Shown piece by piece: positions 37,501 through 48,942 of a DNA stretch of 64,000 bases. This stretch comes from Penelope pileata (taxonomy: Eukaryota > Chordata > Aves > Galliformes > Cracidae), in NCBI GenBank assembly GCA_013396635.1, contig WBMW01005035.1:310001-374000 (forward strand), read 5' to 3'. Position 1 is the stretch's first letter; every line of letters starts with the position of its first letter. Under the pieces are notes generated by a model. The model did no database searches and had not been told where the DNA came from. It worked only from the letters and a program-made list of their open reading frames with translations. The position numbers and the translations under genes were made by a program.

Positions 37501-40500
37501 CTGCCTCTGCACATTACATTTTGGATGTTGAATGTTATGAAACTGAGTATTACTAAACTGGTCTCACAGGGATATTTCCTAAGTATGCCAGCAGCCTTCC
37601 CTTGGGTAAAGATGCTCCCATGCGTTTGTTTCATTCATGTCTTAAGCTGAGACTCTTCAGTGTTGTTAATTGTAAAAAAGCATCTTTTATGTGCTTACCA
37701 CAATAGCCCAGCCGCAAACAGGGAGTTTTGGTAAAGGGGAAATTATACTTCGCTTTAGGGTCAGCCAGCAAAGTTTCTTTGCCACCAGTTTTTCTCTGTT
37801 CTTTCTGTTATTTTCCCCTTGAAACCATTGGAGACCAGTAACCCCAGCTCATGCAGCATGGCATCAGCAGACTCCTTCTCATGATCCATCTAGCAAGCCT
37901 GCAGCAGCAGGGCCATGCTGCATCCCAACATAGCTGTATGCTGAGGCTTAGGGACACAGAGGAAAGCAGTCTGTGTCTCACCTTCCCTGTGCCTCACCTC
38001 TTCTACCACTGTAAGATGCAGAAGTTGAAAGTTAAGCTTTTGAGTTACCAGCAATTTCCACTTTGGTGCGTTACTGGCTTTCCTGTAGTGCTTTTATAAG
38101 ACTGTTTATAAGACAATAGACAATGGAAGAAGTTGCTGAGGCTCCCAGTGGACACATGTTGACAAGAAGGCCCAGTAACAAAGGTCAAATGTGTGTTCCC
38201 AGAATAGCAGAGGGTAACACTGCCTGAGGAGCACAACACTGCAAATGAACTGATACAGAAGAGATGTCTTATTGTCCAAGCCATTGAGTCAGCTTGGCCC
38301 AAGAAGACTGACTTTCCAGAAGACCTGATCTCTTTACTTGCAGCAAGGATATGACAACATGTCTCTTACATTGGTAATGCTTATGTCTATGCGAAGGTCC
38401 CTGTAAAGCTACTTAAAATGGTTTGAAGTGTAAAGATGCAACACCACCCTGAATGTCATGTTCTTGACCAGGTGCCCCTGTCGGTGGAAAGCCCTTCTCT
38501 CCAAGTGAGACACAAGACTGAGTCAGACAGCAGTTTCATGTGGATGGGGTGGCTCTGCACAGTAATGGGGGGAGGGAAGGAATTATAAAATGTTATGTCC
38601 TATTTCTAGGAAGTTGTAACTTAACTTTTCCCTTGTCCGTAGTCTCCTTGGGCAGAAAAGCACTTCTAACACATGGTTTGCAAAAAGTTGAAAAAAAAGA
38701 AAAAATAATGGCCGAGTGGATTTTTCCTTTTTTACTGGTCACCTTTCAGCTTCTTGTGGCAGCCAAAAAGAATCGAAAGCTTCTTTTTTCATGTGTATTT
38801 TCAGATATATCAATTGTGCTCTGACAGCTAGTGGATGACAGGTTGACTGATGGAAAAGGACAAGCCCGTGGTCATTTGTGCTGAAGGTCAACTTCTGGCA
38901 CACAGACCTTTCAGGTTGGGTTTGGGGTTTGAAAGCTAGCACACCAAGTTCCCCTTGGTATTACAGAAGCTGCATTGACTGCAAGTTGGCGTGAACGGCA
39001 ATGTGAGCGTGTACATGAGCCCCTGGGTTGACAGGAAAATTTGCACAAGTTCCAGAAGCACTTTTGCAAACAAAAAAATTCTTCTTGAAAACACGTTTAT
39101 CACTCCACAAAAAATATACCCAATCTACAAGGTGATCCAACAAAGGCTGCAAGGCAGCCTGAGTCTCCTCTGTGCACCATCTCTGCAGAAGCAGAGAGGC
39201 GAGGTTGCTATCATGCAGTGGCAACAATTGTCCTGTGTTTAATGCCTATTTTTACTCTTTATGCCTCCACTTTTCCTGGCACGCAAAGAGCTGGAACCAA
39301 AGGCACCGCACCCTGGAGTGGTGGGGGATGTTATGGTAGGAACGTGGTGCCAAGGTTAAGGTTAGATCCTAGGCTCCCGTTGATTGGCATCACAGCAATT
39401 TTATGACCAACTTTGTCATCTGAATATCCAAAACTCTGGGCCAAAAGACAGGTTTTTTTTTTCGTTTCATTTCAGAGCCCATTAGTGAGCAGCCAGCAGT
39501 GGAGACAGGAAGCAGCTGCTCTCTAGAGGTCATATTGGTGGGCTAAATACATTTCCTTTTGCAGAATACCATGCCACCAAAGCCAGTAGAGTCACTTAAA
39601 GACTCTGAGACACCCAAATGGTGATGTTGTGGCCAAGCCAGCAGGAAAGTTTCCAGTACAGCAGACCCATCATGTTGTTGGACAGCTGTGCCCCATCTGC
39701 CTTGTGGCCTGGGCCTCCAGTTCAAGTGGGCGTAGACTAAGTGTGATGGGTGAGAAGGTTAATAGCACCTAGCAGAAACACTGGATGCCTAGTGCTTCCA
39801 ACCAAGCCAGCGGCTTGAAAGTTTCCCAACCACAATATTGATTCTTCTTGGTTACTGAACTTCTGCAGCCAAATTCACAGCTTACCCATCCAGCCCAGTG
39901 GATTGATGTCTTCGCAGCAACTGGCTCATTTTGAGCAAAGTTCCTTAAGGGAATTTTTTTATTATTATTTTCAACTCTCTGGCCTCAAATATGTAGGAGC
40001 TAAGTTAATTAATGGGTATCCCTGGAAAGACACGTGTTCCTAGAAATCCTCTTCTACCTTCATGAATTCCATTGCTCGCTGTAGGTTTTGCCATAGGAAT
40101 GGAAACTAGCAATGAGAATCACAACCACCAAAACACCGCTTTTCTCGTGTATCAACACACTCTTGAAGGTCTTGCTCAAGGTACTATTAATTTTGTTCAT
40201 TTAAATGATGTGCATGTTGGCTTGATGTACACATTCATTTTCTTAAAAGTCTTTAATGTCCAGTCACAAAACTCTTCTCCAGTGCAAAACCAGTTTGATT
40301 CCATGAAGTCTAGTACTACCAGTTTGCTGGTAATTCTTCATATCCTTCCTAGTTTCAGTGTCAAAATCTTCAAGAGAAGGAAATTTCTGGAAGGAATAGG
40401 AAAAATACTGTGTTAGAAGCTCTGACAAAGGAAACAAGAGTAGAAGGTAAATACATTCTGAAGACCCAACTAAAATACTCTCTTCCATAGCAGATGTCCA

Positions 40501-40651
40501 ACTTCATGTTGTCTGAGTTGGAAATAATCTTGAAATATTTCTTCTAAAATGGCAGTACTGAAATTATTTGACAGATATGTAGACATCTATAACTTAGGGA
40601 GTTTGGAATGTCTTTGCAGCCATCTTTGATGGAGGAAAGGGGAGCAAATAA

Positions 40652-40712
40652 AAAAGTTACATCTTTATATAAAAGTTATATACAAAAGTTATATATAAAG
40701 TTATCTTATATC
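40652..40712. repeat. AT-rich tandem repeat
   Basis: About four degenerate copies of a 12-14 base unit containing AAAAGTTATATA. The tract is very AT-rich. Confidence 0.75.
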
Positions 40713-41360
40713 TTCATCTTCATTCACAAACAAGCATTATAGTGCACTCACAGGTCTCTCATCTAATTGCCAAAAGGAACTCCACAGATATTTTTATTTC
40801 TGAGACACTGGTATGTACAGCGGGTGTCCCACCACAGCCAATGATTTAGTTGCCTCGTTGGTTAAACTCTTCTGTAAATAGGAAAAGCAATATCTTCCTT
40901 TACCCCACCAATGCCTTACAAAGTTGCTCAGGAAAATTTGTAATGCATGAGGCAGCGGCAGTCCCATATTAACTTATAGACTCCAGACATCGTGCAACCT
41001 GAAGCTTTCCTAATTATACAGTCCTCAACAATTCCTGCCCACACTTGCACATTCTCACACTCTTATAAACGTGTGCAAAATCCAGGGTGATTTAACCTTT
41101 ACTTTATCAAAATTGAATGCTTGATTTGTAATCATTTAGGGAAAAAAAATGATTGCTTCTAACCTTAGCAAGGCGTTTCATCCAAACCCAGATCACAGAA
41201 CTTTGACATTCCGACTCCTGGAGAGGGGGATCTGATGATGGTGGACATCTTGCTGAAAACCATCCTTGTCCACCACTGGATGAGAGTCAAGGTAAACGGG
41301 GGTCACTCAACAGTGACCACCAAATGTATCCTCTGCTGTCTGAATTTTGCTCAAGAGAAC

Positions 41361-41395
41361 AAGCTTGCTCAGCTTGCTCAAGCTTGCTCAGCTTG
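41361..41395. repeat. 10-bp tandem repeat
   Basis: Three and a half copies of a unit close to AGCTTGCTCA, with two HindIII-like AAGCTT words created by the unit junction. Confidence 0.85.
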
Positions 41396-44393
41396 GATTC
41401 TCCAAGTGCAAATGCTGTAAATGTGTGAACTGAAACGTCTGTCTCCTGATTTAGTTCACTAAAAATGGTTTCATTTTTTATGTGCCTTTGTTGATTAGCA
41501 CTGGTCTCTGGCAGATTGTTGTCCCAAATCTGACATACCTGTTCATGATAAGGAGGTCTCCCAATATATTGGACTACCCTGCTTCTCTTCCTCTCCCTGC
41601 CATTAGATGTAGAGCAAGAGGAAAAAGTGAGGAAGAGGATGGATAAAGCTTTCCTGCACTGATCAGGCAGACCAGAAGTATTATTTCTTGGTAAGTTTGT
41701 TAAGATTTGCTGCTGCTCCCAGCCTCCTAACCTCTGACCTAAGCTGGTTCTGCATTGCCTGTCATGGGACAAGCTTTGGTTTAAGCAGACTCTCCTTGCA
41801 GGAAGCTGAGCTGGCAACAGGGTTTACTACAGATGGAGACTGGAATACTTCATGGTCCATGAGCCGTGACATACTTGAGTGAACTGGTTCCTACTGGTTC
41901 TCCTGATGCTGCCTCAACATCATCTACTCATCTGCTGATAGTTGTCCTTCAGCTGAAGGCATCTGCCCCTCTACTTTGTCCTTACCTGCACCTCACCCTG
42001 CTCTGTTGAAAGTTATTATCTTTTTTGCTCTGCTGTCTGAACCGCCTAGGCGGTTGCTTTCTCCGTCACATTCAGTTCGTTGCCAACCAATCTGGAGGGG
42101 CAGCATCCTGCAGCAGGAGAGTGGTTGAAGATAGTAAGTTGTCCAGCTGGCTCAGTTGCTTTTGGAAGATGTGTGATCAAGCCGTAAATAGAACCATTTC
42201 CTGAGCTTTTCTTCCCAGACTTTATCTTGTTTATTCATGTGAATGGTACCTGGGGAATAGCTGTGTCTGGCCTTGTTTTTAGTTTGCCTGTATTTCAGCA
42301 GCGTCATGTCATTACATTGCTGCAATACCAGATTTGGAGGAAATTCATCTGGATGACCTGTTCTTGATAGCCCTTTAACTATGGCCAGATGAGCCGCCTG
42401 TGGCCACACGTTGCATGGTGAGGAGCACATGTTAGTGTGTATAGCCGTGAAGACGTCAGAGCTCTCATTGCTGCACATTTGATAGATGCTTTTACTCCAC
42501 ACGCATGAGCCAGAGCAATCAGCTGAAAAGATACGGGGTGTTTCTTGGTGATCTCCAGCACCCTGGGCATGTGAGGATCTGCTCAGTGTGAGAATGCACT
42601 GGGGAGCACCAAATTGCTTCCGGCAAGCAGAGGACACACAAACATAACTCATACACAGCAGCCAGTGCAGTGTGCCTGCATGTTCTCAGGTTTTCCACTC
42701 TGCTCCCTTGTCCCCACTCAGTCAATGTGTCTTTGGAAAGCTGCATTTCACTGTGCCGATTTCCCATGTGTCACCTGTAACGTTGCAGCATGCAGCAACA
42801 CTTCATAACACACAGTGCTAAGCTATCCACTTTGTTAGCATCTTTCCCGCAAGGATCTTAAAGCACTTAAAACAGGGAAATGTTTCTCTGTTTTTACCAA
42901 AGGATTATGTAGAGCCAAAGGATAAAGTGATCTTCACAGGAACGCTTTCAAACCAAGCTTCCTGACTGCTTTTCCAGGAGCTGTTAAAGAACAGTGCTCT
43001 CATCCATCAGCCCTGACCAGTTCTCATCCCTGAGGCCACCAAGCTTTTCTCTAGTTTCCCCCTCCTTGCAGAACCCAGAGCCCTCCACTTCAGGACTTGG
43101 GAGGGCACTGCCCTAACTCATGACTATTTTTGAGGGTTTAGCCCCTTTGTGTCACTTGGAGCTGCCAAAGGGCTCACCAGCATCACAGAGCACAGGAGTG
43201 CCTTCTCCTCCACCTGAGGTCAGAGACACGGGTTTGGAAATGGGTTGGCTGGTGGCCACATGAGCTGAAGAATGGGATAGCCTCTAGGCACCTTGTTTCC
43301 CATTTCATTACCCCGTATGATGTAGAGCATTTTTAATGGAAATCTTGCTTTTTCATCCCTATTTAAAAAAGAAGGGAAGAGTGAGTCCTGCAGCATGGAG
43401 GAGATGTGTTTAACTGATGCTCAGCCACTCCAGCAGTGCTCTTGGCTCAACATTCCTCACAGCCTTACATGAGCTGCAGCACCTGAAGGTCTCCTACAGC
43501 TGGGCCCATCACTGCAGTATGTCCCAGGTGATCATAGCACAACAAAACTTCACTTTCTAGGATTAAGCTTCAGGATTTCCCTGCTCCTAAACGAGTTCCA
43601 GCTCTCCGGAGTTAACAGCAGCTTGGCCAGATCCTGCTTTCAATTACATGCAGATGTAAAAGGCAGAGTAAATGTGGTGCTCTGCTATTTCCCTCAGGCC
43701 AAGCTGCTCTGTGCAAAGCTGGACCTTCCCACCTCCAGGGAGGTCGGAGGGATCCCCCCAAAATAGCGGGGGTGTCCCACTCCCCGGTGTCACCTTGGGA
43801 CGCTGCGCGCCTCCATGCTGTCTGGCTCCTCTGTGGCTGGAAAGGGTTTGGATGAGATTCATTCATTGCAATCAAAACCCAACAAGTACTGGAAGAAAGT
43901 TCAAATGTATGCGAAATAACTTGTCCAAAAAGCTGGCAAAGGCAGCTTATTTTTCCTGTCTTACAAGAAGTTATGCAATCAAGTGATTAATTACCCATGG
44001 CACGGTCTGAGGGGTGAAAGATTAATATTCTTGGAGACTGCTGCTGTTGACCTTGTGTTATACCCGGGTTGGGAATAGCCCGAGCTTCCCAGCAGAATAA
44101 ACCTTGCCCAATGGCGAGACTATCTTCTCCATAGTTGAGTGAAGAGGTTAAAGTTTTATTTTTCTTCCCCATTCTGTCCCTCCAGCAGGAAATGGTGCCA
44201 TCAAAAGACTCCCACCCATCTCCTGAATAAAAAGGAAGTTCATGTCTTTTATGACTGAAGGGCTCTGCCTCATGCAGCCTCAGCCGTGAGGCAGAAGCCC
44301 AGCCTTGGACTTGCGCGCTGGTGGGAAACGACTGAGCCATGGTGCGTGCACTAACCAGCGGGACCCGAGCTGCAAAACTGTCTCAGCTGGTTG

Positions 44394-44413
44394 CAGTTAG
44401 CCCCAGGGGGCGA
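44394..44413 (+). promoter_or_regulatory. CTCF-like motif
   Basis: GTTAGCCCCAGGGGGCGAAC contains CCAGGGGGCG, a full match to the ten-base core of the CTCF consensus; the flanks match weakly. It lies about 18 kb downstream of the IGF2 stop. In mammals CTCF sites between IGF2 and H19 insulate IGF2 from enhancers. Confidence 0.4.
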
Positions 44414-45579
44414 ACCTCAAATTCAATCACAATTTCAAATGATGGTTCTTGCCTGCTCGTTAGTGCACACTGTAATATTATTTCTTTCCTGGGGAAAGAA
44501 CCATTTCCTGGGATGTGACAGAATTATTAATTCTGCGTGTGGTTGCAATACTCATTCATTCTGCTCATCATGCAGAGCTGAGGGGCACCACATTTCTGCA
44601 GCATAGGAGAACATGCCTCTTCAGGCCCTGAGTGCATTTCTCACCCTACCTTTCTTTAATGCAAATCCATTTGCAGCATTCACTTTCTCCTGAAAGCCCT
44701 GCACCAGCTCGCTGTCAGCAAGGTCAGCTTAGAGCAAAAGTTATATGATATTTTTGTTAAAAGATCACTTTTCAGTAGCTTTTAACTTTTCCAATTCAAG
44801 AAAACCTTATTTTCCAAGGGAAGGTTGCTGAAAACTTTCGGTCAATTTAGTCATTGGAAGTATAAGGAAGAATGTGTAGATTTCTCTACATTTAAAAGCT
44901 TGCCCATTGTTATTTATCTTCTACCCCATTCTTTTGGGCATATCTTAGCATATCCTACTCTTCATGGCTGACTTTCCTGTCTCAAATACTCTTTTAAAGA
45001 AAAAAAATCTCATTATTCAATTTTAAGCTATATGAAGAGGGAGTAGAAGAAAGGGCTTGTGCAATTTTTCTTTCTCAAGTAGTGGTTTCCATCAAAGCAA
45101 CTTGGCATGTGAAAGCTCCTAGTGAAGGAGAGAACCAAACATAAGAAAGGAAACCAGGAAAAACAGGGTGGAGGATGAGGGGTTACTTCATGTGCAATAA
45201 ATAAAACCTCCTGTAATCTTTGGTCTTGTGAAAAGGTCAGTAGTGCTGATGCCAAATAACTCCTCACAGCAGGAACACTGGACAGCAGCGAGGCTGCCAG
45301 GGCCAGTGGGCGCCTCTCTGCTGAAATGAATGGGAAGGACAAGACGGCCAAAATGTGAGATGTTGAATGGGAGCTGAGCGGGATGGTTAGCCCCAGGCTT
45401 GGGAATGGCCTGTGTTAATAGCTTTCAAAAGTGCTCCAACAGACCCCTGTGTGAGGTGGAGCTCACAGCTCCTCTTGTAGTTCATTGATGGCATTGACAA
45501 TATGACTTGCGTCTGAGACCAGTCAGGAAGAGCTTTGCACCTCATTTGCTTCTGAATCTCTTGTCACAGTCTTGGGTTC

Positions 45580-46780
45580 AGGATAGGTGAGGCTGGAAGA
45601 CACTTCATGAGATCATATATTCCAACTTCCCCACTCAAGCAAGATTAGCCAGATTGAATCATGCAGGATCCTGTCCAGTTGGGTTTTGAGTCTCCAAGAA
45701 TGGAGACTCCAGACCACTCTGTACAACCTGTGTTAGTGTTCAACCACTCTCACAGAAAAAATAAAATAAAATTAATATTTAAATGGAATTTCCATTCTTT
45801 ACAGTTATGCCCACCACCTCTCATCCTGGCACTGGGCGTCACTGGGAAGAGCCTGACTCCATCTTTCCTTCCCCAGTAAGGTATTTATGTATAGTGATGA
45901 GATCATTCCCAGGCCTTTTCTTCTCCAGGATGAGCAGCTCAGCTCTCAGCATCTCCTCATATGACAGATAGTGCAATATCTCAATCATTTTTCTGAGTCT
46001 TTGTTGGACTCATCCCAACACATCCACGTTTTGTACTGGGACACCCAAAACTTCCCAGATCTCCAGTGCTGAGGACAGGAGAAGGATCACCTCCCTCAAC
46101 CTGCTGGCAGCGCTTTTCCTAGCTGCCCAGGATGTTGATGGCCTTCTTTGCCATAAGGATACTTTACCAGCTCATGGTCAGCTCATTGCCCACCAGGACC
46201 CCAAAGTCTTTTTCTGGAAAAGCAACTTTGTAGTCACCAATTGGCTCCTGGCTCTTACTGGTGCCTGGAGTTATTCCTACCTAGGTCAAAAGCATTGCAT
46301 TTCCCTTTGAACTTTGTGGGGTTTGACCCGTATCTCCAGCCACTAGGGTCCCTCTGAATGGAACCACAGCCATCTGTTCTTTTAATCATTCCTCTCGGTG
46401 TTGTATCACAAGCAAATTTGCTGGGGGTGTGCTCAGTCCCATCATCCAAATAATTAATGAAGATGTCAAACACGGCTGGTTCCAGTATCAATCCCTGGAG
46501 TGCACCACTGGTGAATGGTCTCCAGATGGGCTTCATGCTACTGATCACAACCATTTGAGCTCAGTAGTTCAGCTAGCTTTCAAGCCACCTCACTGTGTGT
46601 TTATGTCATCTATGTTTCATCAGTTCATCTATGAGGATGTTATGGCAGACAGCGTTGAAAGCCCTGTTAAAACTGGCATAAACAACATCCTCTGCTCTCC
46701 CCTCATCCACCAAGCCAATCATCTCATTGTACAAGGCTATCATGATGGTCAGGCCTGATTTTAGCGTATCAAGTTTACCA
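45580..46780 (-). mobile_element. CR1 LINE, minus strand, reverse-transcriptase remnant to 3' tail
   Basis: Minus-strand translations give ALYNEMIGLVDEGRAEDVVY (46848-46606 frame) and then LDDGTEHTPSKFACDT and CNAFDLGRNNSRHQ (46554-46255 frame), which are successive CR1 reverse-transcriptase blocks. The normal catalytic FADD box reads FACD, so one essential Asp is lost. The following sequence to about 45580 matches the noncoding-strand words of CR1, including GGCTGGAAGACACTTCATGA near the 3' end. The copy is 5'-truncated, frameshifted and old. Confidence 0.85.
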
Positions 46781-48649
46781 GAGTGTGAGGTTTTGAGAAA
46801 CTGGAGAAAGGGAACCGCACCTCGTCTCCCTCTGGCCTTGGTTTTCATAATAGTTGGAGGGAAATTAGCGTTTGAGCTTTTATTGTAACTAAGAATGCCT
46901 GTCTCCCTTCTGGGGAGTTATGTATGAAAGGCAGAATTTACTGTAAAAGCTTAGTTACATGTGCTAGAATTTTTGTCTCTGCTTTGGCATGAATTTAGAA
47001 AAATAATAATCATTTAAAAATAAACCTAGCTATTGTATTTAACCTTGGCCCGTGCAGCCAGTGATATTTTGCGAGGCGTTCCAGCTATCCAAGATTCTTT
47101 TCACCAAAGCTTCCCTTCAGGAAACAAAATAAATTAATGATACAAACAGGAAGCAGCTGTCTTTTCCTAAATAATAATTAAAATGGGGTCCCCTTAGAGG
47201 AGAGAGGAATAAAGGGAAGGGAAAAGACCTGAATAATTGTTGGTTTAACTTTGACCAGCCTTCAGAGGACAGGCTTAGAATAGCGACACAAGCTGAGGCC
47301 AGGAGGGCTTACTTTCTTATGAACCATTTTTGGATTTTTAAAAAAAGGAAAGGTCTGTGAGAGGGGCAGATGAGCAAGACAAAGGAATGTTGCTCTCTCA
47401 AGGCACACAAGCTCTCCTCCTTCAGTAGTATTCACGTGGAAAGAAACATTAATCATCGTAATCATTGATGCTGTTCTTCAGTGGCTTTCATCTGCTATCA
47501 GCAATCACTAGGAAATTCCAGGGTGTTCCTGACATGTTTTTTTTTGTTTTGTTTTGTTTTTTTTTTGTCTTTGTCCCAGACTGTTGACTTGACACAGTTC
47601 CTTGAAATTCCACTTTAAGAAGGAAGGAGGACAAGAGGGCTGGAAGCCTGGCTCCTTCCAGCCGGCAGGGAGAAGGCGGTGGCCGTGAGGGTAGCACCAG
47701 GCAGGTGGTCCCGCTGTGCCCTTTGGCTTGGTCCACTGGGTACAGCGGACCAAGATGTGCAGGGACCTTGTCCCCAAGGGCTTAATGCTTCAGCCTGTGG
47801 GTGACCACAAAAATGTCGTGGTCACAGATATGGAAACCAGGGGAGATAACCAAGGCCAGCCAAAGCCACAAGCAGCACAAGAGCTGGGACTTTTTATCTT
47901 TTGTTAGGACTAGCTGAAGCAGTAAGTTGATACAGCATGGTGGTGTATTTTGTAGCAGCATGAAATCACATTTTACTACAGTTTTGAGTTTGCTATCTCT
48001 CAGCAGAAAATGACAAAACATAAAAACGTATGATGTGGCCCTGAGAAGACTTGGGATGCTCCCTCAGTGGGTGCTCTGCCATTTGCTCACATAGCCCTTA
48101 ACTGTGGCATTATGTGATTGGTGCTGCTGATCATAACATGAACAGCTTAATGGAAGCTTTTTATGACTGCAGTCTGAGAACCTACGCAGAAAAACCTGTG
48201 CCATAAGGCCTGATGAGTTAGCCAGTGCCACCTCCCAGATACAGGGAGCTGGTGAGATAAACAAGGTTTGTGTTTCATTTGTAAGATTTCAGGATTCTAC
48301 TTGGCAGGAAAAGAGCCTTTTGTCAGCTGCCAAACATATACTGCTGAGATACTAAGTGTTGTAGGGATTTACAGGTGAAAAAGGAGATGGTAGAAAAATT
48401 GGTGACAAGCCTTATGACACCTGCTGGTAAGGAGGAATCATCAGAGTATCACAGATATTAGTTTCTATTTCCTTTGAGGTGTGGAAACTCCAGGAGGACC
48501 TTACGGCGTAGACTTGTCCATGAATCAGAGTTTTGTACCAATTTTGTCTTAAAATTTTCTAGAACTGGCTGTGTTTAATATAGAAAGGCAGTAAGGCATC
48601 CAGATCTGAAGAAAATTTTGACATGATCCCTTTCCTCTGTCCACAACGT
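46781..48649. other. Gene-free interval with an AT-rich unique block
   Basis: Sequence at about 47040-47190 is unique, with GATATTTTGCGAGGCG, CAGCTGTC (E-box) and AATAATAATTAAAATGG, a mix seen in developmental enhancers. A T/G-rich simple tract lies at about 47540-47567. Confidence 0.5.
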
Positions 48650-48710
48650 CCCTATTACTGGTATTACCCTATTATTGGTATTACCCTATTATATACCCTA
48701 TTATTGGTAG
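48650..48710. repeat. 17-bp tandem repeat abutting a CR1 fragment
   Basis: There are two full copies of a unit close to CCCTATTATTGGTATTA, then a shortened copy and a final partial copy whose end runs into CR1 sequence. Confidence 0.8.
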
Positions 48711-48942
48711 ACGACAGGTTGGCCATGAGCCAGCAGTGTGCCCTGGTGGCCAAGAAGGCCAATGGGATCCTAGGGTGCATTAAAAAGAGTATTGCCAGCA
48801 GGTCGAGGGAGGTGATCCTCCCCCTCTATTCTGCCCTGGTCAGGCCTCAGCTGGGGTACTGTATCCAGTTCTGGGCTCCCCTGTATAAGAAAGACAGGGA
48901 CCTCCTGGAAAGAGTCCAGCGGAGGGCCACAAAGATGATAAN
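48696..48942 (+). mobile_element. CR1 LINE internal fragment (reverse transcriptase C-terminal part)
   Basis: The plus-strand frame carries [20 protein letters not shown] and a following [12 protein letters not shown], almost identical in frame to the copy at 15.25 kb. The match starts near TTGGTAGACGACAGG and stops exactly at an ambiguous base (N at 48942), after which the sequence is unrelated. It lacks the CR1 3' end, which is unusual for CR1, and the N suggests an unresolved or misjoined assembly position. Confidence 0.9.

Larger units (their letters stand above)
34571..45579. other. Gene-free interval
   Basis: Mostly AT-rich unique sequence. The small tandem repeats near 40.65 and 41.36 kb and the CTCF-like motif at 44.40 kb are the only items I can point to. 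A 176-codon minus frame (41287-41817) and a 166-codon one (42152-42652) have no recognisable motif. Confidence 0.6.

Noticed and set aside
41287..41817. 176-codon minus-strand frame
   Set aside because: No recognisable domain, repeats inside it are tandem DNA repeats, no splice-site support.
46429..46758. 109-codon plus-strand frame
   Set aside because: Complement of the minus-strand CR1 reverse-transcriptase remnant.
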